Assembly: GCA_002474345.1 (NCBI GenBank)
Contig: DKQD01000060.1
Span: 1-40,637, forward strand
Source of the DNA: Bacteriovoracaceae bacterium UBA7317
Lineage (GTDB): Bacteria; Bdellovibrionota; Bacteriovoracia; Bacteriovoracales; Bacteriovoracaceae
Direction: 5' to 3'
DNA length: 40,637 nt
The position numbers were made by a program, and so were the translations under genes. How positions within the stretch are numbered: position 1 is the stretch's first letter; every line of letters begins with the position of its first letter. Below, in pieces: positions 1 to 8,724 of this stretch. The notes beneath the pieces were generated by a model that was not told where the DNA came from, ran no database searches, and saw only the letters and a program-made list of their open reading frames with translations.

Positions 1-468
1 AGTATATTTTCAAAGTTTAAAAATGAGCTCAAAACTGAAATTTTAAATCTATTAGAAAACGAATTTCTTAACGAAAGCTCAAAAAAACGCCCACAAAATG
101 AACTTAAAGGTGAGTTCTTAGTCATAAGACATTTGGTTCCCGAACAATTTATAGTCTATCCATTATTTTCACTACATAAAAAGTCAGGGCTTATATTCAG
201 ATATCCAGGCCATAAGAAGAAGCTGCTTCAATATGCAAAATCAAAATATGCTAAATTTAAAAAAAATAAACATAAAAAAAATGGGATAGATCCTCAAATA
301 AAAACTTTTCTAATGAACTTAATTCAACAAAACATTGAAAACTCAGAAAACATTCTGCTTTTTGATGGAGCTAGCCTCGCAGAAAGTACTGAGTTATTAG
401 AAAAGCTAGACTCTTTTTCATCGGTTAAACAAAATGATTTTAACTTCCCTCTTGAGTATATCTATTAG
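1..468 (+). CDS. Unrecognised protein, C-terminal part (5' end outside window)
   Basis: The frame is open from the first base of the window to the stop at 466-468, giving at least 155 residues, so the real start lies upstream; the TTG at 133 is only an internal codon. The visible part is Lys-rich and mixed helix/strand in character, with a basic stretch around the encoded segment YAKFKKNKHKKNG and an acidic, helical C-terminus. I see no signal peptide, membrane segment or catalytic motif, and I do not recognise the family. It is convergent with the fluoride channel gene, 24 bases away, and I see no clear terminator hairpin in the gap. Function unknown. Confidence 0.7.
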   Translation, partial: SIFSKFKNELKTEILNLLENEFLNESSKKRPQNELKGEFLVIRHLVPEQFIVYPLFSLHKKSGLIFRYPGHKKKLLQYAKSKYAKFKKNKHKKNGIDPQIKTFLMNLIQQNIENSENILLFDGASLAESTELLEKLDSFSSVKQNDFNFPLEYIY

Positions 469-492
469 AAGATCTTTTTGCCTTGCAAAGTT

Positions 493-867
493 TTAGATAA
501 GAATATCATCTTTAAAAATCAAAACTCCCATAAGAATGGAAAATAAGAGGTTTAATAGAGCGACTAATAGCCCTTCTAACATTTTTCCATCTCTAAATAG
601 ACTGATTATTTCATAAGAGAAGGTACTAAAGGTTGTAAGAGAGCCTAATAAGCCTGTCTTTAATGCTAAACTCAAGTTTATTGGAAAAGATGGCAGTTCT
701 ATTTTTGATAAGAGAAAGAAGATAAGTGATCCCAGTAAATTGACAAAAAGCGTACCTGCCCAAAAAATCTTAAAATGATTACTTACAATAGAGCTCAAAC
801 TCCATCTCAATAATGCTCCTAAGCCTCCTCCGATGAAAACGGTTGTAATTGACAGTAAGTTTGACAC
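493..867 (-). CDS. crcB: Fluoride ion channel FluC/CrcB
   Basis: Small four-helix membrane protein of 124 residues, the usual length. Family knowledge: it forms an antiparallel dimeric channel that exports toxic fluoride. The sequence shows the hallmark motifs: GGGLGALLR near residues 13-21 with the conserved Arg21, NLLGS with the pore Asn43, and GSLTTFSTFS at about 75-84 carrying the Thr/Phe residues that line the fluoride path. The start is GTG with AGGA about nine bases upstream. It is the last gene of the minus-strand ftsE cluster, ten bases after the M23 lipoprotein, so probably cotranscribed. I see no fluoride riboswitch upstream, and the gap is too short for one. Confidence 0.95.
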   Translation of the reverse strand: MSNLLSITTVFIGGGLGALLRWSLSSIVSNHFKIFWAGTLFVNLLGSLIFFLLSKIELPSFPINLSLALKTGLLGSLTTFSTFSYEIISLFRDGKMLEGLLVALLNLLFSILMGVLIFKDDILI

Positions 868-877
868 AAAAGCATTC

Positions 878-1843
878 CTACATTTTTATTGGATTAACTA
901 GAGAGTTACCATCGACCCATTTTCCATGAACCTTAACACCCCAATGAAGATGTGGACCTGTTACTCTTCCAGTCATACCTGCAGCTCCTAAAAGACCATT
1001 TTTATCGATAAACTGCCCCAATTTGGCAATAGACTTCGAAAGGTGTCCGTAGAGAGTAAAAATTCCCATGCCATGATCTAAGATAACTGTATTACCTGAA
1101 AAAAATAGATTTTTAGAAAGAACAACCATACCTGAATTAGAACTCCTAATAGGATGCCCTATTCTTGCTCTATAATCTGTTCCTAAATGCTGACTCTTCT
1201 TATTGTTATTAAACAACCTCTTTGTACCATAAATGCTAGTTACTTTTGATCTTAAAGGAATTTTAAATGGTTTTTTAAAATAAGGTTTTTTTGATCCATT
1301 ATTATAAATATTATCTAATTCTTTTTTCTCTTTTATAATCCTCTTCAAATCTTTCTTAGAATAAAAAACCTTCCTCTTATTGACATTTAATTTTTCAAAA
1401 GGAAATTTTTTTGACTTCACTTCAAAAGTTACCAGATTAATTTTTGGATTATCATCTAAAAGATATTCGCAACTAAATGGTTTAAAATTAGAAAAATAAC
1501 TTTCTGAAACGTAAAAAGTAATGGTCTCTCCAGTCTTAATAAAAGGCACTTCCTTATCTTTACAATTAATTTTACCTAGGTCTGAAACAGGAGTATTTTT
1601 TAAATCAAGCCTTACAACTTCTCCGGGTCTAATCTCTAAATTTTTAGTTTTAAACCTGATGACCTTTTTCTCTCTTATTTTTTTGATTACTTCAGGAACA
1701 TGTTCAAAAGAATCTATTTGACTTGATTTCGAAAAGTCTCTTTCTTCTACATCAAAACGAGAACATGAAAAAAAAAGGCAAAGAGAAAGAAGCATATAAA
1801 ATTTTGAGAGATTCACATGACACCTTCTTAAAAATGACCTCAT
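878..1843 (-). CDS. M23 (LytM-type) metallopeptidase, putative lipoprotein
   Basis: Probable peptidoglycan endopeptidase of 321 residues. The N-terminus has an RR-containing basic start, a hydrophobic core (MLLSLCLFFS) and Cys27, consistent with a lipoprotein signal although the lipobox FFSC is not ideal. After a Lys-rich linker, the C-terminal 100 residues form a complete LytM domain: HLGTD supplies His218 and Asp222, YGHL gives His266, and HLHWG gives His297 and His299, so all zinc ligands and catalytic histidines are present. Unlike the EnvC-like neighbour it should be an active hydrolase, perhaps cleaving peptide cross-links. It starts two bases after the xseA stop and is probably translated from the same mRNA. 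Confidence 0.9.
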   Translation of the reverse strand: MRSFLRRCHVNLSKFYMLLSLCLFFSCSRFDVEERDFSKSSQIDSFEHVPEVIKKIREKKVIRFKTKNLEIRPGEVVRLDLKNTPVSDLGKINCKDKEVPFIKTGETITFYVSESYFSNFKPFSCEYLLDDNPKINLVTFEVKSKKFPFEKLNVNKRKVFYSKKDLKRIIKEKKELDNIYNNGSKKPYFKKPFKIPLRSKVTSIYGTKRLFNNNKKSQHLGTDYRARIGHPIRSSNSGMVVLSKNLFFSGNTVILDHGMGIFTLYGHLSKSIAKLGQFIDKNGLLGAAGMTGRVTGPHLHWGVKVHGKWVDGNSLVNPIKM

Positions 1844-1845
1844 TA

Positions 1846-3123
1846 TTAACTTTTTTTTACTTTCCCCCTACCATCTTTAAAAACGATCTCAAGGGGTTCA
1901 TTGCTCTTGATCTTATCAAATTGAGAGTAATTACTCACGACTTTTTTATTAGAAATCAAATAGGTATATCCTCTACCTAAAATATTGCTTGGATCAAGTA
2001 ACCTTAACATCTCAAAAACTTTTTCTAAAAAATTATTTTTTGTGGCCATTTCTTTTTCAATAGTTTTCTCAAGTGCGTTTTGTAATTCATCTAACCTTTG
2101 ATTTTTCTCATACATCTTCAAAAGCTCAAAAGGTCTATTTTTTAAATCAAATTTTTGAAGTTTTCTTTCATAAAAATTAAATAACTTCCATATTTCCCTT
2201 AAAATAGCCGATGGAGAACTTCTTTCAGTCTTTCTTTTCAGAGTTATTAATTTAGTTTCTATTGCAGATAAAAGGCTTTTAGAAAAATACATCAATTGCC
2301 TTTTAATTTGAGTTTGCCCTTCAGACAAAAGCTCAGCAGCAGTTGAGGGTGTTTCACACCTAAAATCGGAAACAAAATCTGAAATAGTAAAATCTACTTC
2401 GTGCCCAACAGCGCTTATAATTGGAATAGGACAATTAAATATATCCCAAGCTAAAGCTTCATCATTAAAAGCCCATAAGTCTTCTAAACTTCCACCACCT
2501 CTCGTTAAAATAAGAGCATCAAATTTTTCATTTTCAGGTAGAGAAAAATCATAACGAATCAGCTTCTCAAGAGCCTTCCTCAAACTTGATGGAGCCTTTT
2601 CTCCTTGTACTAAAGCAGGACTTACTACAACATGTCCCCATAATGATCTTCTTTTATAAACTTTAAGAAAATCCTGAACTGCAGCTCCCTCTCTAGAAGT
2701 TATTAAGCCTATTTTTTTAGGAAAGCGAGGAATCGATTTTTTTTTGTCGACATCAAAAAGTCCTTCTCTAGACAATTTCATCTTTAAACGCTCAAACCTT
2801 TCCTTAAGCTCCCCCTTTCCAACTGGATTTATTCTATTAACAATTAACTGGAAAGTTCCTTTTTTTGGGTAAACATTTATGCGCCCATAACAAACAACCT
2901 TATCACCTGACTTAAGGTTTTTTAAGGATGGGTTTCTGTAAGCGTCCATTCTAAACAGAGCCGCGGAAAGAATTGACTCAGAATCGGCTAAGGAGAAGTA
3001 ATAGTGCCCGGCGCCAGAGCTACTCAAATTTGTAACTTCACCTTGAATTAGAAGGTAACCTATTTCTTTCTCTAATACATTTTTAACGCTTAAAACAGCT
3101 TCAGATACAGTTAAAGTTTTCAT
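1846..3123 (-). CDS. xseA: Exodeoxyribonuclease VII large subunit
   Basis: Large, catalytic subunit of exonuclease VII, which degrades single-stranded DNA to oligonucleotides in repair. The 425-residue protein is close to the usual length. An N-terminal OB fold (about residues 1-100, with IQGEVTNLSSSGAGHYYFSL) binds DNA. The central catalytic domain carries GLITSREGAAVQDF, ILTRGGGSLEDLWAFND and AVGHEVDFTISDFVSDFR, followed by a long coiled coil and a C-terminal strand region with ILGRGYTYL. No xseB is visible in the window; it is normally a separate short gene. The gene lies between ctpA and the M23 lipoprotein in the same orientation, so it probably shares their transcript although its role is unrelated to the cell wall. 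Confidence 0.97.
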   Translation of the reverse strand: MKTLTVSEAVLSVKNVLEKEIGYLLIQGEVTNLSSSGAGHYYFSLADSESILSAALFRMDAYRNPSLKNLKSGDKVVCYGRINVYPKKGTFQLIVNRINPVGKGELKERFERLKMKLSREGLFDVDKKKSIPRFPKKIGLITSREGAAVQDFLKVYKRRSLWGHVVVSPALVQGEKAPSSLRKALEKLIRYDFSLPENEKFDALILTRGGGSLEDLWAFNDEALAWDIFNCPIPIISAVGHEVDFTISDFVSDFRCETPSTAAELLSEGQTQIKRQLMYFSKSLLSAIETKLITLKRKTERSSPSAILREIWKLFNFYERKLQKFDLKNRPFELLKMYEKNQRLDELQNALEKTIEKEMATKNNFLEKVFEMLRLLDPSNILGRGYTYLISNKKVVSNYSQFDKIKSNEPLEIVFKDGRGKVKKS

Positions 3124-3141
3124 AAGCGTAACAATGTCTAA

Positions 3142-4539
3142 TCAATTATTTAATTTAGCAACACCTTTTAGAAAATTTAGTGCTTGCATCACCTGAAAAT
3201 CGTCCTGTGGGTTATATTTCCTATAAACAAATTCTTTCTTTTTTGATTCTTTTTGTATTTTTTTAAGCCTTTTTTTAATATTTAATTTTTTTACTCTTTC
3301 TATTCTCTCTGACTTTTCTCTTTTTTCCCTTTCTATTTTTTCATTTTCAGTTTCGATAGTAGCAGTTAAGTGATTCCTAAGGTCTTTTTCTCTAATGAAA
3401 TTACCTTTTTTGGCCATGCCTCTCCATGCATTATCTAACTGCTCGACAACAACATCAGGGTCGATTCCGATTGCCTGTATTTTCTTACCACTTGGCGTCA
3501 TGTATTGAGCAATTGTCAGTTTAACTCCCTTCTCATCGTCTATTTTTGCAACTGTTTGTACTGAGCCCTTACCAAAAGAGCGACTCCCCATTAGGACTGC
3601 CCTCTTTTGGTCCTGCAAGGCGCCAGCTACAATCTCTGAAGCTGATGCACTCGCCCCATTTATTAAAAGAACAATCGGTGTATCCAAGTTTTTAAAGCCA
3701 CCTTTTTTTACGTATCTTTTCTCCCTATTCTTTGAATCTTTTCCTTCGATCATAACAACAAGGCCTTCTTTTAAAAAAAGAGACGATAGGTTTATAGCTT
3801 CTTCCAGTAAACCTCCAGGGTTGGCCCTTAAATCTAAAATAATACCTTTAAGCTTTTGGTTTTTTACTGAACCTTTTTTTAATCTAATCAAAGCCTTTTC
3901 AATCATTTTTGAGGAGTTTTTCTGAAATTGAGTCAGCCTTATACATATGTAGTGCTCATCTAAAACATAGGACTTAACAGGCTTAATTTTAATTATTTCT
4001 CTAACGATGGTAAATCGTTTTACACCATCAGCGCCATCTCTAACGACACCAATAATTATCTTACTTTTAGGAGTCCCTCTCATTCTTTCAACAACTTGAT
4101 CTAGATTTAACCCAATAGTTGATTCATGATTTATTTCTACAATTCTGTCGCCTGATTTTAGCCCTACTTTAAAAGCAGGAGTATCCTCTATTGGGGTAAT
4201 AATAATTATCATTCCATCCTTTTGAGTTACTTCAATCCCAAGGCCTCCAAACTCTCCTTTGGTTTCTTCTTGAACCTTAGAAAAAATATCTCTTCCCAAA
4301 TAAGCAGAATGAGGATCTAAGGTATTCATCATACCTTTAATTGCACCTTCAATTAGTTTTTCTGAATCTACTGGTCTATAGTATTGAGACTCCACCAAAT
4401 ACAAAACTTTATTAAATAGCTCTAATTTTTCAAATCGACTCATTTTACTCTTATCTGAACTATATGATGAATGAGGAATAAAAAATACGAAAAGCCAAAT
4501 TAGAAAAAATTTTATATTTTTTATAGAAAATACCTTCAT
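3142..4539 (-). CDS. ctpA: C-terminal processing peptidase CtpA/Prc family (S41)
   Basis: Periplasmic serine protease of 465 residues that trims or degrades proteins from their C-termini; relatives control peptidoglycan hydrolases. It has an N-terminal hydrophobic segment (about 8-22) as signal or anchor, a PDZ domain (about 95-180, GGLGIEV...GLKSGDRIVEING-like), then the S41 core. The motif NGASASASE places the likely nucleophile at Ser299 and SFGKGS the general-base Lys324; the 25-residue spacing matches the Ser/Lys dyad of E. coli Prc. After the core comes a very Lys/Glu-rich helical tail (about 395-445). It follows the envC-like gene by 12 bases, as in many ftsEX-envC-ctpA clusters, suggesting a role in controlling the division hydrolase system. 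Confidence 0.95.
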   Translation of the reverse strand: MKVFSIKNIKFFLIWLFVFFIPHSSYSSDKSKMSRFEKLELFNKVLYLVESQYYRPVDSEKLIEGAIKGMMNTLDPHSAYLGRDIFSKVQEETKGEFGGLGIEVTQKDGMIIIITPIEDTPAFKVGLKSGDRIVEINHESTIGLNLDQVVERMRGTPKSKIIIGVVRDGADGVKRFTIVREIIKIKPVKSYVLDEHYICIRLTQFQKNSSKMIEKALIRLKKGSVKNQKLKGIILDLRANPGGLLEEAINLSSLFLKEGLVVMIEGKDSKNREKRYVKKGGFKNLDTPIVLLINGASASASEIVAGALQDQKRAVLMGSRSFGKGSVQTVAKIDDEKGVKLTIAQYMTPSGKKIQAIGIDPDVVVEQLDNAWRGMAKKGNFIREKDLRNHLTATIETENEKIEREKREKSERIERVKKLNIKKRLKKIQKESKKKEFVYRKYNPQDDFQVMQALNFLKGVAKLNN

Positions 4540-4551
4540 TACAACCTCATA

Positions 4552-5571
4552 TTAAATATTTTTTTTCTTTCTTTTTAGATTTTTATTTTTTAAAAACGCC
4601 ATCACATTTTTAACTTTTCCCTTTTCTCTTACCTCGAAATAAAGGCTCGAGTTTTTTAAACTTTTTTTAAGTAATCCTATATTCTGGCCCTTTTTAACAT
4701 CATTTCCTTTTTTCAAAACATTTGAGAATTCTCCCAAAAGTACAGTGTTAACCTTATGACCGTGATCAATAATTATAACATCACCATAAGTTGAAAGCTT
4801 TCCTGAATAAATAATTCTGCCCTTCCCAGGAGATAAAAGAACTCCTTCTTTTTTATAAAAGAAATTAATTCCTTTTGATTTGGGTTTTAATTTATAATAG
4901 TTTTTTATTGGTATCGTTAATTTACCAAGTAGAATAGACCCTTTATTTTTTAGCTGATTCAATTTAATTTTAAGGACACTCTTTTTCTTCAGAATTGATC
5001 GATACTTTCCTTTTACTTCTTTTTTTTCTTTTTCTAAAGACACTAATATAGATATAAGATCATTTTGCTTTTTGTCGTATTGACCAAATTTGGAAATTAA
5101 ATCTTTGATTTCATTCTTTAAATTTATATTAAAGCTTATATCTTTATTAATCTCCTCCATCTTTTTCTTTAATTCAATGTGGCTATCTCTTTTCTTTAAT
5201 AAGAACTCTAAATCTTGATTATTTTCCAATTCTGACAAGATATAGCTTGAAAAATTCTTCCGTACATCAACTATTTTTTCTTTTAAAATTTTCTCATTAC
5301 CATCTAACTCATTTTTTAATTTACTGAGAGATGCCTCGATATATGCTTTCTTTTTTTGAATCTTCAAGAAGTTTTTATTGTTGTCATCAAGGGAGTTTTT
5401 TAGATTTTTAAACTTTATCTTTAAATAGTCTATTTCACTCTTTTGTTTGTACAATTTATTTCTTACGTTATTAATTTTATTTTTTGCTTTGCCAGCATTG
5501 CTAAACCCTAAGCATGAAATGGTGATCACTAAGAAAAATAATGCCTTTTCCATATTCTTTATCACATCCAT
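4552..5571 (-). CDS. envC: EnvC-like murein hydrolase activator with degenerate LytM domain
   Basis: The 339-residue protein has a signal peptide (about 1-26), a long Lys-rich coiled coil (about 27-215) and a C-terminal LytM/M23 domain (about 240-325). The fold motifs remain (LSPGKGRIIYSGK, YGDVIIIDHG, KKGQNIGLL), but the zinc ligands are gone: there is no HxxxD, and the terminal HxH position reads SLYFEV. This is the pattern of EnvC, which does not cut peptidoglycan itself but is pulled by FtsX to activate amidases. The gene overlaps the ftsX end by ten bases, which fits the FtsEX-EnvC complex. No amidase partner is seen in the window. The symbol is given by architecture and context; identity with enterobacterial EnvC is inferred. 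Confidence 0.85.
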   Translation of the reverse strand: MDVIKNMEKALFFLVITISCLGFSNAGKAKNKINNVRNKLYKQKSEIDYLKIKFKNLKNSLDDNNKNFLKIQKKKAYIEASLSKLKNELDGNEKILKEKIVDVRKNFSSYILSELENNQDLEFLLKKRDSHIELKKKMEEINKDISFNINLKNEIKDLISKFGQYDKKQNDLISILVSLEKEKKEVKGKYRSILKKKSVLKIKLNQLKNKGSILLGKLTIPIKNYYKLKPKSKGINFFYKKEGVLLSPGKGRIIYSGKLSTYGDVIIIDHGHKVNTVLLGEFSNVLKKGNDVKKGQNIGLLKKSLKNSSLYFEVREKGKVKNVMAFLKNKNLKRKKKNI

Positions 5572-6353
5572 TTTTTCTCTCTATATTGAAAGTTAGCAAG
5601 GATTGATAAAGCTAAAAAGAGTATCGTTAAAAGTAAAAAACCAAGCAGCCCTGAACCTTTTTTTATGACAGAAAAAGTCATAATAATAGTTATAAGAAAT
5701 AAAGTGCCTGAAAGGAGTATTTTTAGGTGAACATTTCTCTTTCTTTGAAAATTTTCTATCAAATAACTTTTTTTCCAGATTCCTTTACTAAAAATAAAAA
5801 ATGAAATGATCCAATAAATTAGGAGCGGTGAGAAGACTGCTCCCCAATATATTTTCGTTATTTTAATTTTTTCTTTAGTAACTCTATCTTTATATTTCTT
5901 TTCTCCAATTGTTTTTCCAATAACAATATCTATTCCGCCGACATACCGACTTAAATACTTTTTGATTAAATTTTGACCTTCCAAAGGTAGATCATAATCA
6001 AATAATACTTTTAGAGCAGTATAATTCTTCTTAAAAAGAACATTATTAAGTCTTAAAGCTCCAACTTCTTTATTAACCTTTTTTTTTATCTTTTTTCCAT
6101 CTAAATAATTTATTTCTTTGATTCCAGGTAAAGACCCCAATTTATTTTTCATTTTTTTTAGATCAATTTTTTTTGAAAGAAGGGCATAAAAGTGAGGAGT
6201 TACAATTTCTTCCGAGAACCTTTCTTTTATTTTTATCTGAATAAAATCCTTATGAGTGACTGATAACCCAAGTAAGATTGAAGAAATGCATAAGCAAAAT
6301 ATTTTAAAGGGGTTTGATTGAAAACATTTAAAAAATTCTTTTAGATAAAACAT
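5562..6353 (-). CDS. ftsX: Cell division ABC transporter permease FtsX
   Basis: Membrane partner of FtsE, 263 residues. The layout is that of FtsX: a short cytoplasmic N-terminus, one membrane helix (about 15-33), a periplasmic domain (about 34-165) that would bind the EnvC coiled coil, then three membrane helices (about 170-188, 208-228 and 232-250) and a short basic tail. Sequence conservation is weak, as usual for FtsX, so the call rests on topology plus position between ftsE and the envC-like gene. It overlaps ftsE by 13 bases and envC by 10, implying coupled translation. FtsEX transmits ATP hydrolysis across the inner membrane to regulate septal wall cleavage. Confidence 0.88.
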   Translation of the reverse strand: MFYLKEFFKCFQSNPFKIFCLCISSILLGLSVTHKDFIQIKIKERFSEEIVTPHFYALLSKKIDLKKMKNKLGSLPGIKEINYLDGKKIKKKVNKEVGALRLNNVLFKKNYTALKVLFDYDLPLEGQNLIKKYLSRYVGGIDIVIGKTIGEKKYKDRVTKEKIKITKIYWGAVFSPLLIYWIISFFIFSKGIWKKSYLIENFQRKRNVHLKILLSGTLFLITIIMTFSVIKKGSGLLGFLLLTILFLALSILANFQYREKKWM

Positions 6354-7033
6354 GCATGTCCTGAATAAATTAATTTGCCTTTATCTAAATAAGCAATATT
6401 ACCATTAAACTTTTTTACAAGATCTCTATTGTGGGTCGCCCAAATACAAGTTAGACCACTTTTTTCATTAAATTTTTCAAGAATTTCAAATACTCTCAAA
6501 GCACTCTCTGTATCTAAAGAGCTAGTCGGCTCATCCAACAAAATTAACTCTGGTTTACTTAGAAGAGATCTAATTAGTGCTATTATTTGCTTCAAACCTC
6601 CATTCAAATTCATAACCTTATCATTCAAACGGTCTTTTACAGAAAAAAAACTGCATAACTGCCCCGCTTCCTCACTAAATTCCTTTTGATTTTTGTAAAT
6701 TAAAGAATCGAAAGACAACCTTAAGTTCTCCCAAACACTGAGGTCTTGAATAAGCCTCAAATCCTGAAAAACTCTAGAAATAAAAACATTCCTCTCTGGC
6801 CCATTTACCCTTCCCTTAGTCGGCTCTACTTCACCTGCAATGCATCTTAAGAGAGTTGTTTTTCCAGCTCCGGATGCTCCAGTCACAAAAAGCATTTCCC
6901 CCTTGGAAACTTTCAAATTTATTTTACTAAGGGCCTTTTTTTGACCAAAGGTAGCGGACAGGTTCTCAAGAGTCAGAAGAATTCCACCTCTCAAAAAGTT
7001 ATTTCGATGTGATGTACCAGTTTGTAAATGCAT
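6341..7033 (-). CDS. ftsE: Cell division ATP-binding protein FtsE
   Basis: ABC ATPase of 230 residues as drawn. Walker A is GASGAGKTT, the Q-loop region VFQDLRLIQDLSVWENL is typical of FtsE, Walker B is LILLDEP and the H-loop is ATHN. The signature reads LNGGLKQ instead of LSGGxQ, and the D-loop is SSLD rather than the GNLD common in FtsE. The start is uncertain: the upstream ATG at 7033 adds about 20 residues unlike other FtsE proteins, while AGAGGTGG lies seven bases before an in-frame CTG at about 6976, suggesting that translation may really begin there. It heads the cluster ftsE-ftsX-envC-ctpA-xseA-M23-crcB. Confidence 0.9.
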   Translation of the reverse strand: MHLQTGTSHRNNFLRGGILLTLENLSATFGQKKALSKINLKVSKGEMLFVTGASGAGKTTLLRCIAGEVEPTKGRVNGPERNVFISRVFQDLRLIQDLSVWENLRLSFDSLIYKNQKEFSEEAGQLCSFFSVKDRLNDKVMNLNGGLKQIIALIRSLLSKPELILLDEPTSSLDTESALRVFEILEKFNEKSGLTCIWATHNRDLVKKFNGNIAYLDKGKLIYSGHACFI

Positions 7034-7044
7034 CGTTCAAAGGA

Positions 7045-7110
7045 CCCTAAAGATAGAAGGTCGTTTACACCAGATTTTTAAAAAAAAAGAAACCTATTTA
7101 TATCTTAGGG
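7045..7110. repeat. Imperfect inverted repeat in the ftsE leader
   Basis: CCCTAAAGATA at 7045-7055 is matched by TATCTTAGGG at 7101-7110, complementary except for one extra A in the left arm, with 45 AT-rich bases between that include a run of nine A. It lies in the 118-base gap upstream of ftsE and downstream of the HD gene. It could be an operator pair or a long-loop RNA hairpin in the ftsE leader; the loop is too long for a good intrinsic terminator. Confidence 0.35.
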
Positions 7111-7151
7111 GAAGTGGAATAGAAAAGAAAGGCTTTGATCACAAGGTGGTG

Positions 7152-8582
7152 TTAATCTTCTTCAATTAAACCTTCTTTTCTTAAAAGATCGTATGCAGAA
7201 TAAGAGCAAAAGACATTTGGAATATAGTTATTGGTTTTTTGTAAGCTCGAAATTATTGAGTTTTCTACTTCAGCTAATAACTTTATATCCCCATTTTCAA
7301 AGCTTATTTTTACGGGGTCTCTCTCCAGAAGAAGATTAGGCCCTTCCTTATCCTTAACAATTTTATTATAAGATTTTACGAAGGTAATCTCTTTTGTTGG
7401 TAAATCAGGGATAATCCAATCCCTCACATCACCCTTTTTAGCTATAAAGTTAATCAGTTCATCAACTTTGCTCCGGACTTTTTTATAAACTTTATGGTTT
7501 TTTTGGAAGTCATCCTGGTTAAGAAGGACTTGCCTAAGTTCTGGGGTCTTAATTGTTTTCGCCCCTCTAGAAAACAAAAGAGTTGATGCCATATCTTTTA
7601 TATCAGGAAACTTATCAAATTTCCCTGACATATAACAACTGTGCACCTTATTTATAAAGTAGCTATCATTAAACTGATAAAAGAACTCGGGTGAATCGAC
7701 GATCAGATTCAGCAAATCACTATATTTGAATATTTCACCAGCTTCCAACAGATGAAAACAAATCTTTTCTGCTATAGCATCATATTTAGCTCCCCTGGGA
7801 GACCTAATAACTTGAGAGTACCAATTAAATCTAGAGGAAAGAAAGTCACTCACACAATGAGCTGCATTTTCTTTGATAGTTAGTATTTCCTGTCCACTCA
7901 CAGTTTCCTTTTTGAAGTGATGAAGGAGGTAATGCCTATCGTAAGTACCATATTTCAATCCAGTATAATGGGCATCCCTTAACAGATAGTCCATTCTATC
8001 ACAATCAACCTCCGAGTGGAGTATTTGGTTGGCCAATACACTTGGTGAATTTCCCTTAACTAAATTTGATATCTTTTGAGGATCATGCCCATACTGTTTA
8101 AGAATATTCGTTATGCCATTTCTAAAGTCTGTATTTTTAATTATAAAAGAACCTAAATGTTCATGGTTATCAGCAAGCCCTTTCCCATTTTTTATTTTAG
8201 TTGTTTCACCAAACTTTATGTAGGCCATCTCCGTTGTATGTGAGAACATAAAAGTTCCCAGGTCGTGCATTAAAGCACCTAGCCTTATTGCCTGATGAAA
8301 CTCAACGTCCTTATTCTTCGGAGTTGAAGACATTAGATCCCTTTCAGGAACACTTTTTCCGCATGACTCAAGTATCTTATGTGCATTATGCATAACACCA
8401 ATTGAATGGCCAAAGCGGGAGTGCTCTGCCCCCGGAAAAAGATAGAAGGAGAAACCAAGTTGTTTAATCCACCTTAACCTTTGATAAAAAGGAGAATGTA
8501 TGATCTCCCATTCAACAGGGGTTAAACTAATAAATCCGTAAATTGGGTCAAAAACTCTTCGTATTTTCTGAGAACTATTCAT
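7152..8582 (-). CDS. HD-domain phosphohydrolase, SAMHD1/dGTPase-like
   Basis: The 476-residue cytoplasmic protein belongs to the HD superfamily branch that includes SAMHD1-like dNTP triphosphohydrolases. Near the N-terminus it has DPIYGFISLTPVE and FQRL-type YQRLRWIKQLG, then the metal-binding set: HSRFGHSIGV (His59), LMHDLGTFMFSH (His106-Asp107) and SEVDCDRMDYLLRDA, which provides the last Asp. All four HD ligands appear intact. The C-terminal third is variable. Family knowledge suggests hydrolysis of dNTPs or another phosphorylated nucleotide, but the substrate cannot be told from sequence. It stands alone, with gaps of over 110 bases on each side, so it probably has its own promoter. Confidence 0.88.
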   Translation of the reverse strand: MNSSQKIRRVFDPIYGFISLTPVEWEIIHSPFYQRLRWIKQLGFSFYLFPGAEHSRFGHSIGVMHNAHKILESCGKSVPERDLMSSTPKNKDVEFHQAIRLGALMHDLGTFMFSHTTEMAYIKFGETTKIKNGKGLADNHEHLGSFIIKNTDFRNGITNILKQYGHDPQKISNLVKGNSPSVLANQILHSEVDCDRMDYLLRDAHYTGLKYGTYDRHYLLHHFKKETVSGQEILTIKENAAHCVSDFLSSRFNWYSQVIRSPRGAKYDAIAEKICFHLLEAGEIFKYSDLLNLIVDSPEFFYQFNDSYFINKVHSCYMSGKFDKFPDIKDMASTLLFSRGAKTIKTPELRQVLLNQDDFQKNHKVYKKVRSKVDELINFIAKKGDVRDWIIPDLPTKEITFVKSYNKIVKDKEGPNLLLERDPVKISFENGDIKLLAEVENSIISSLQKTNNYIPNVFCSYSAYDLLRKEGLIEED

Positions 8583-8665
8583 ACGTTGCTCTTTCGTCTA
8601 TAACAACTCAATAGTTTAGTTTTATTTTTTACCAGTTAAGATAGGACAATTATAAAATGCATGAG

Positions 8666-8702
8666 AAGAAGACTCGGAAAGGTTTATTAACAGAGTCTTC
8701 TT
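8666..8702 (-). terminator. Probable intrinsic terminator after the small unknown gene
   Basis: AAGAAGACTC (8666-8675) pairs perfectly with GAGTCTTCTT (8693-8702), a 10 bp stem with a 17-base loop. It begins about 22 bases downstream of the stop of the 8725-8940 gene on the minus strand. The bases after it on that strand are pyrimidine-rich (CTCAT) but not a long T run, so termination could be partial. Confidence 0.5.
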
Positions 8703-8724
8703 TATTGGGTGTCTTTTTGTATTT

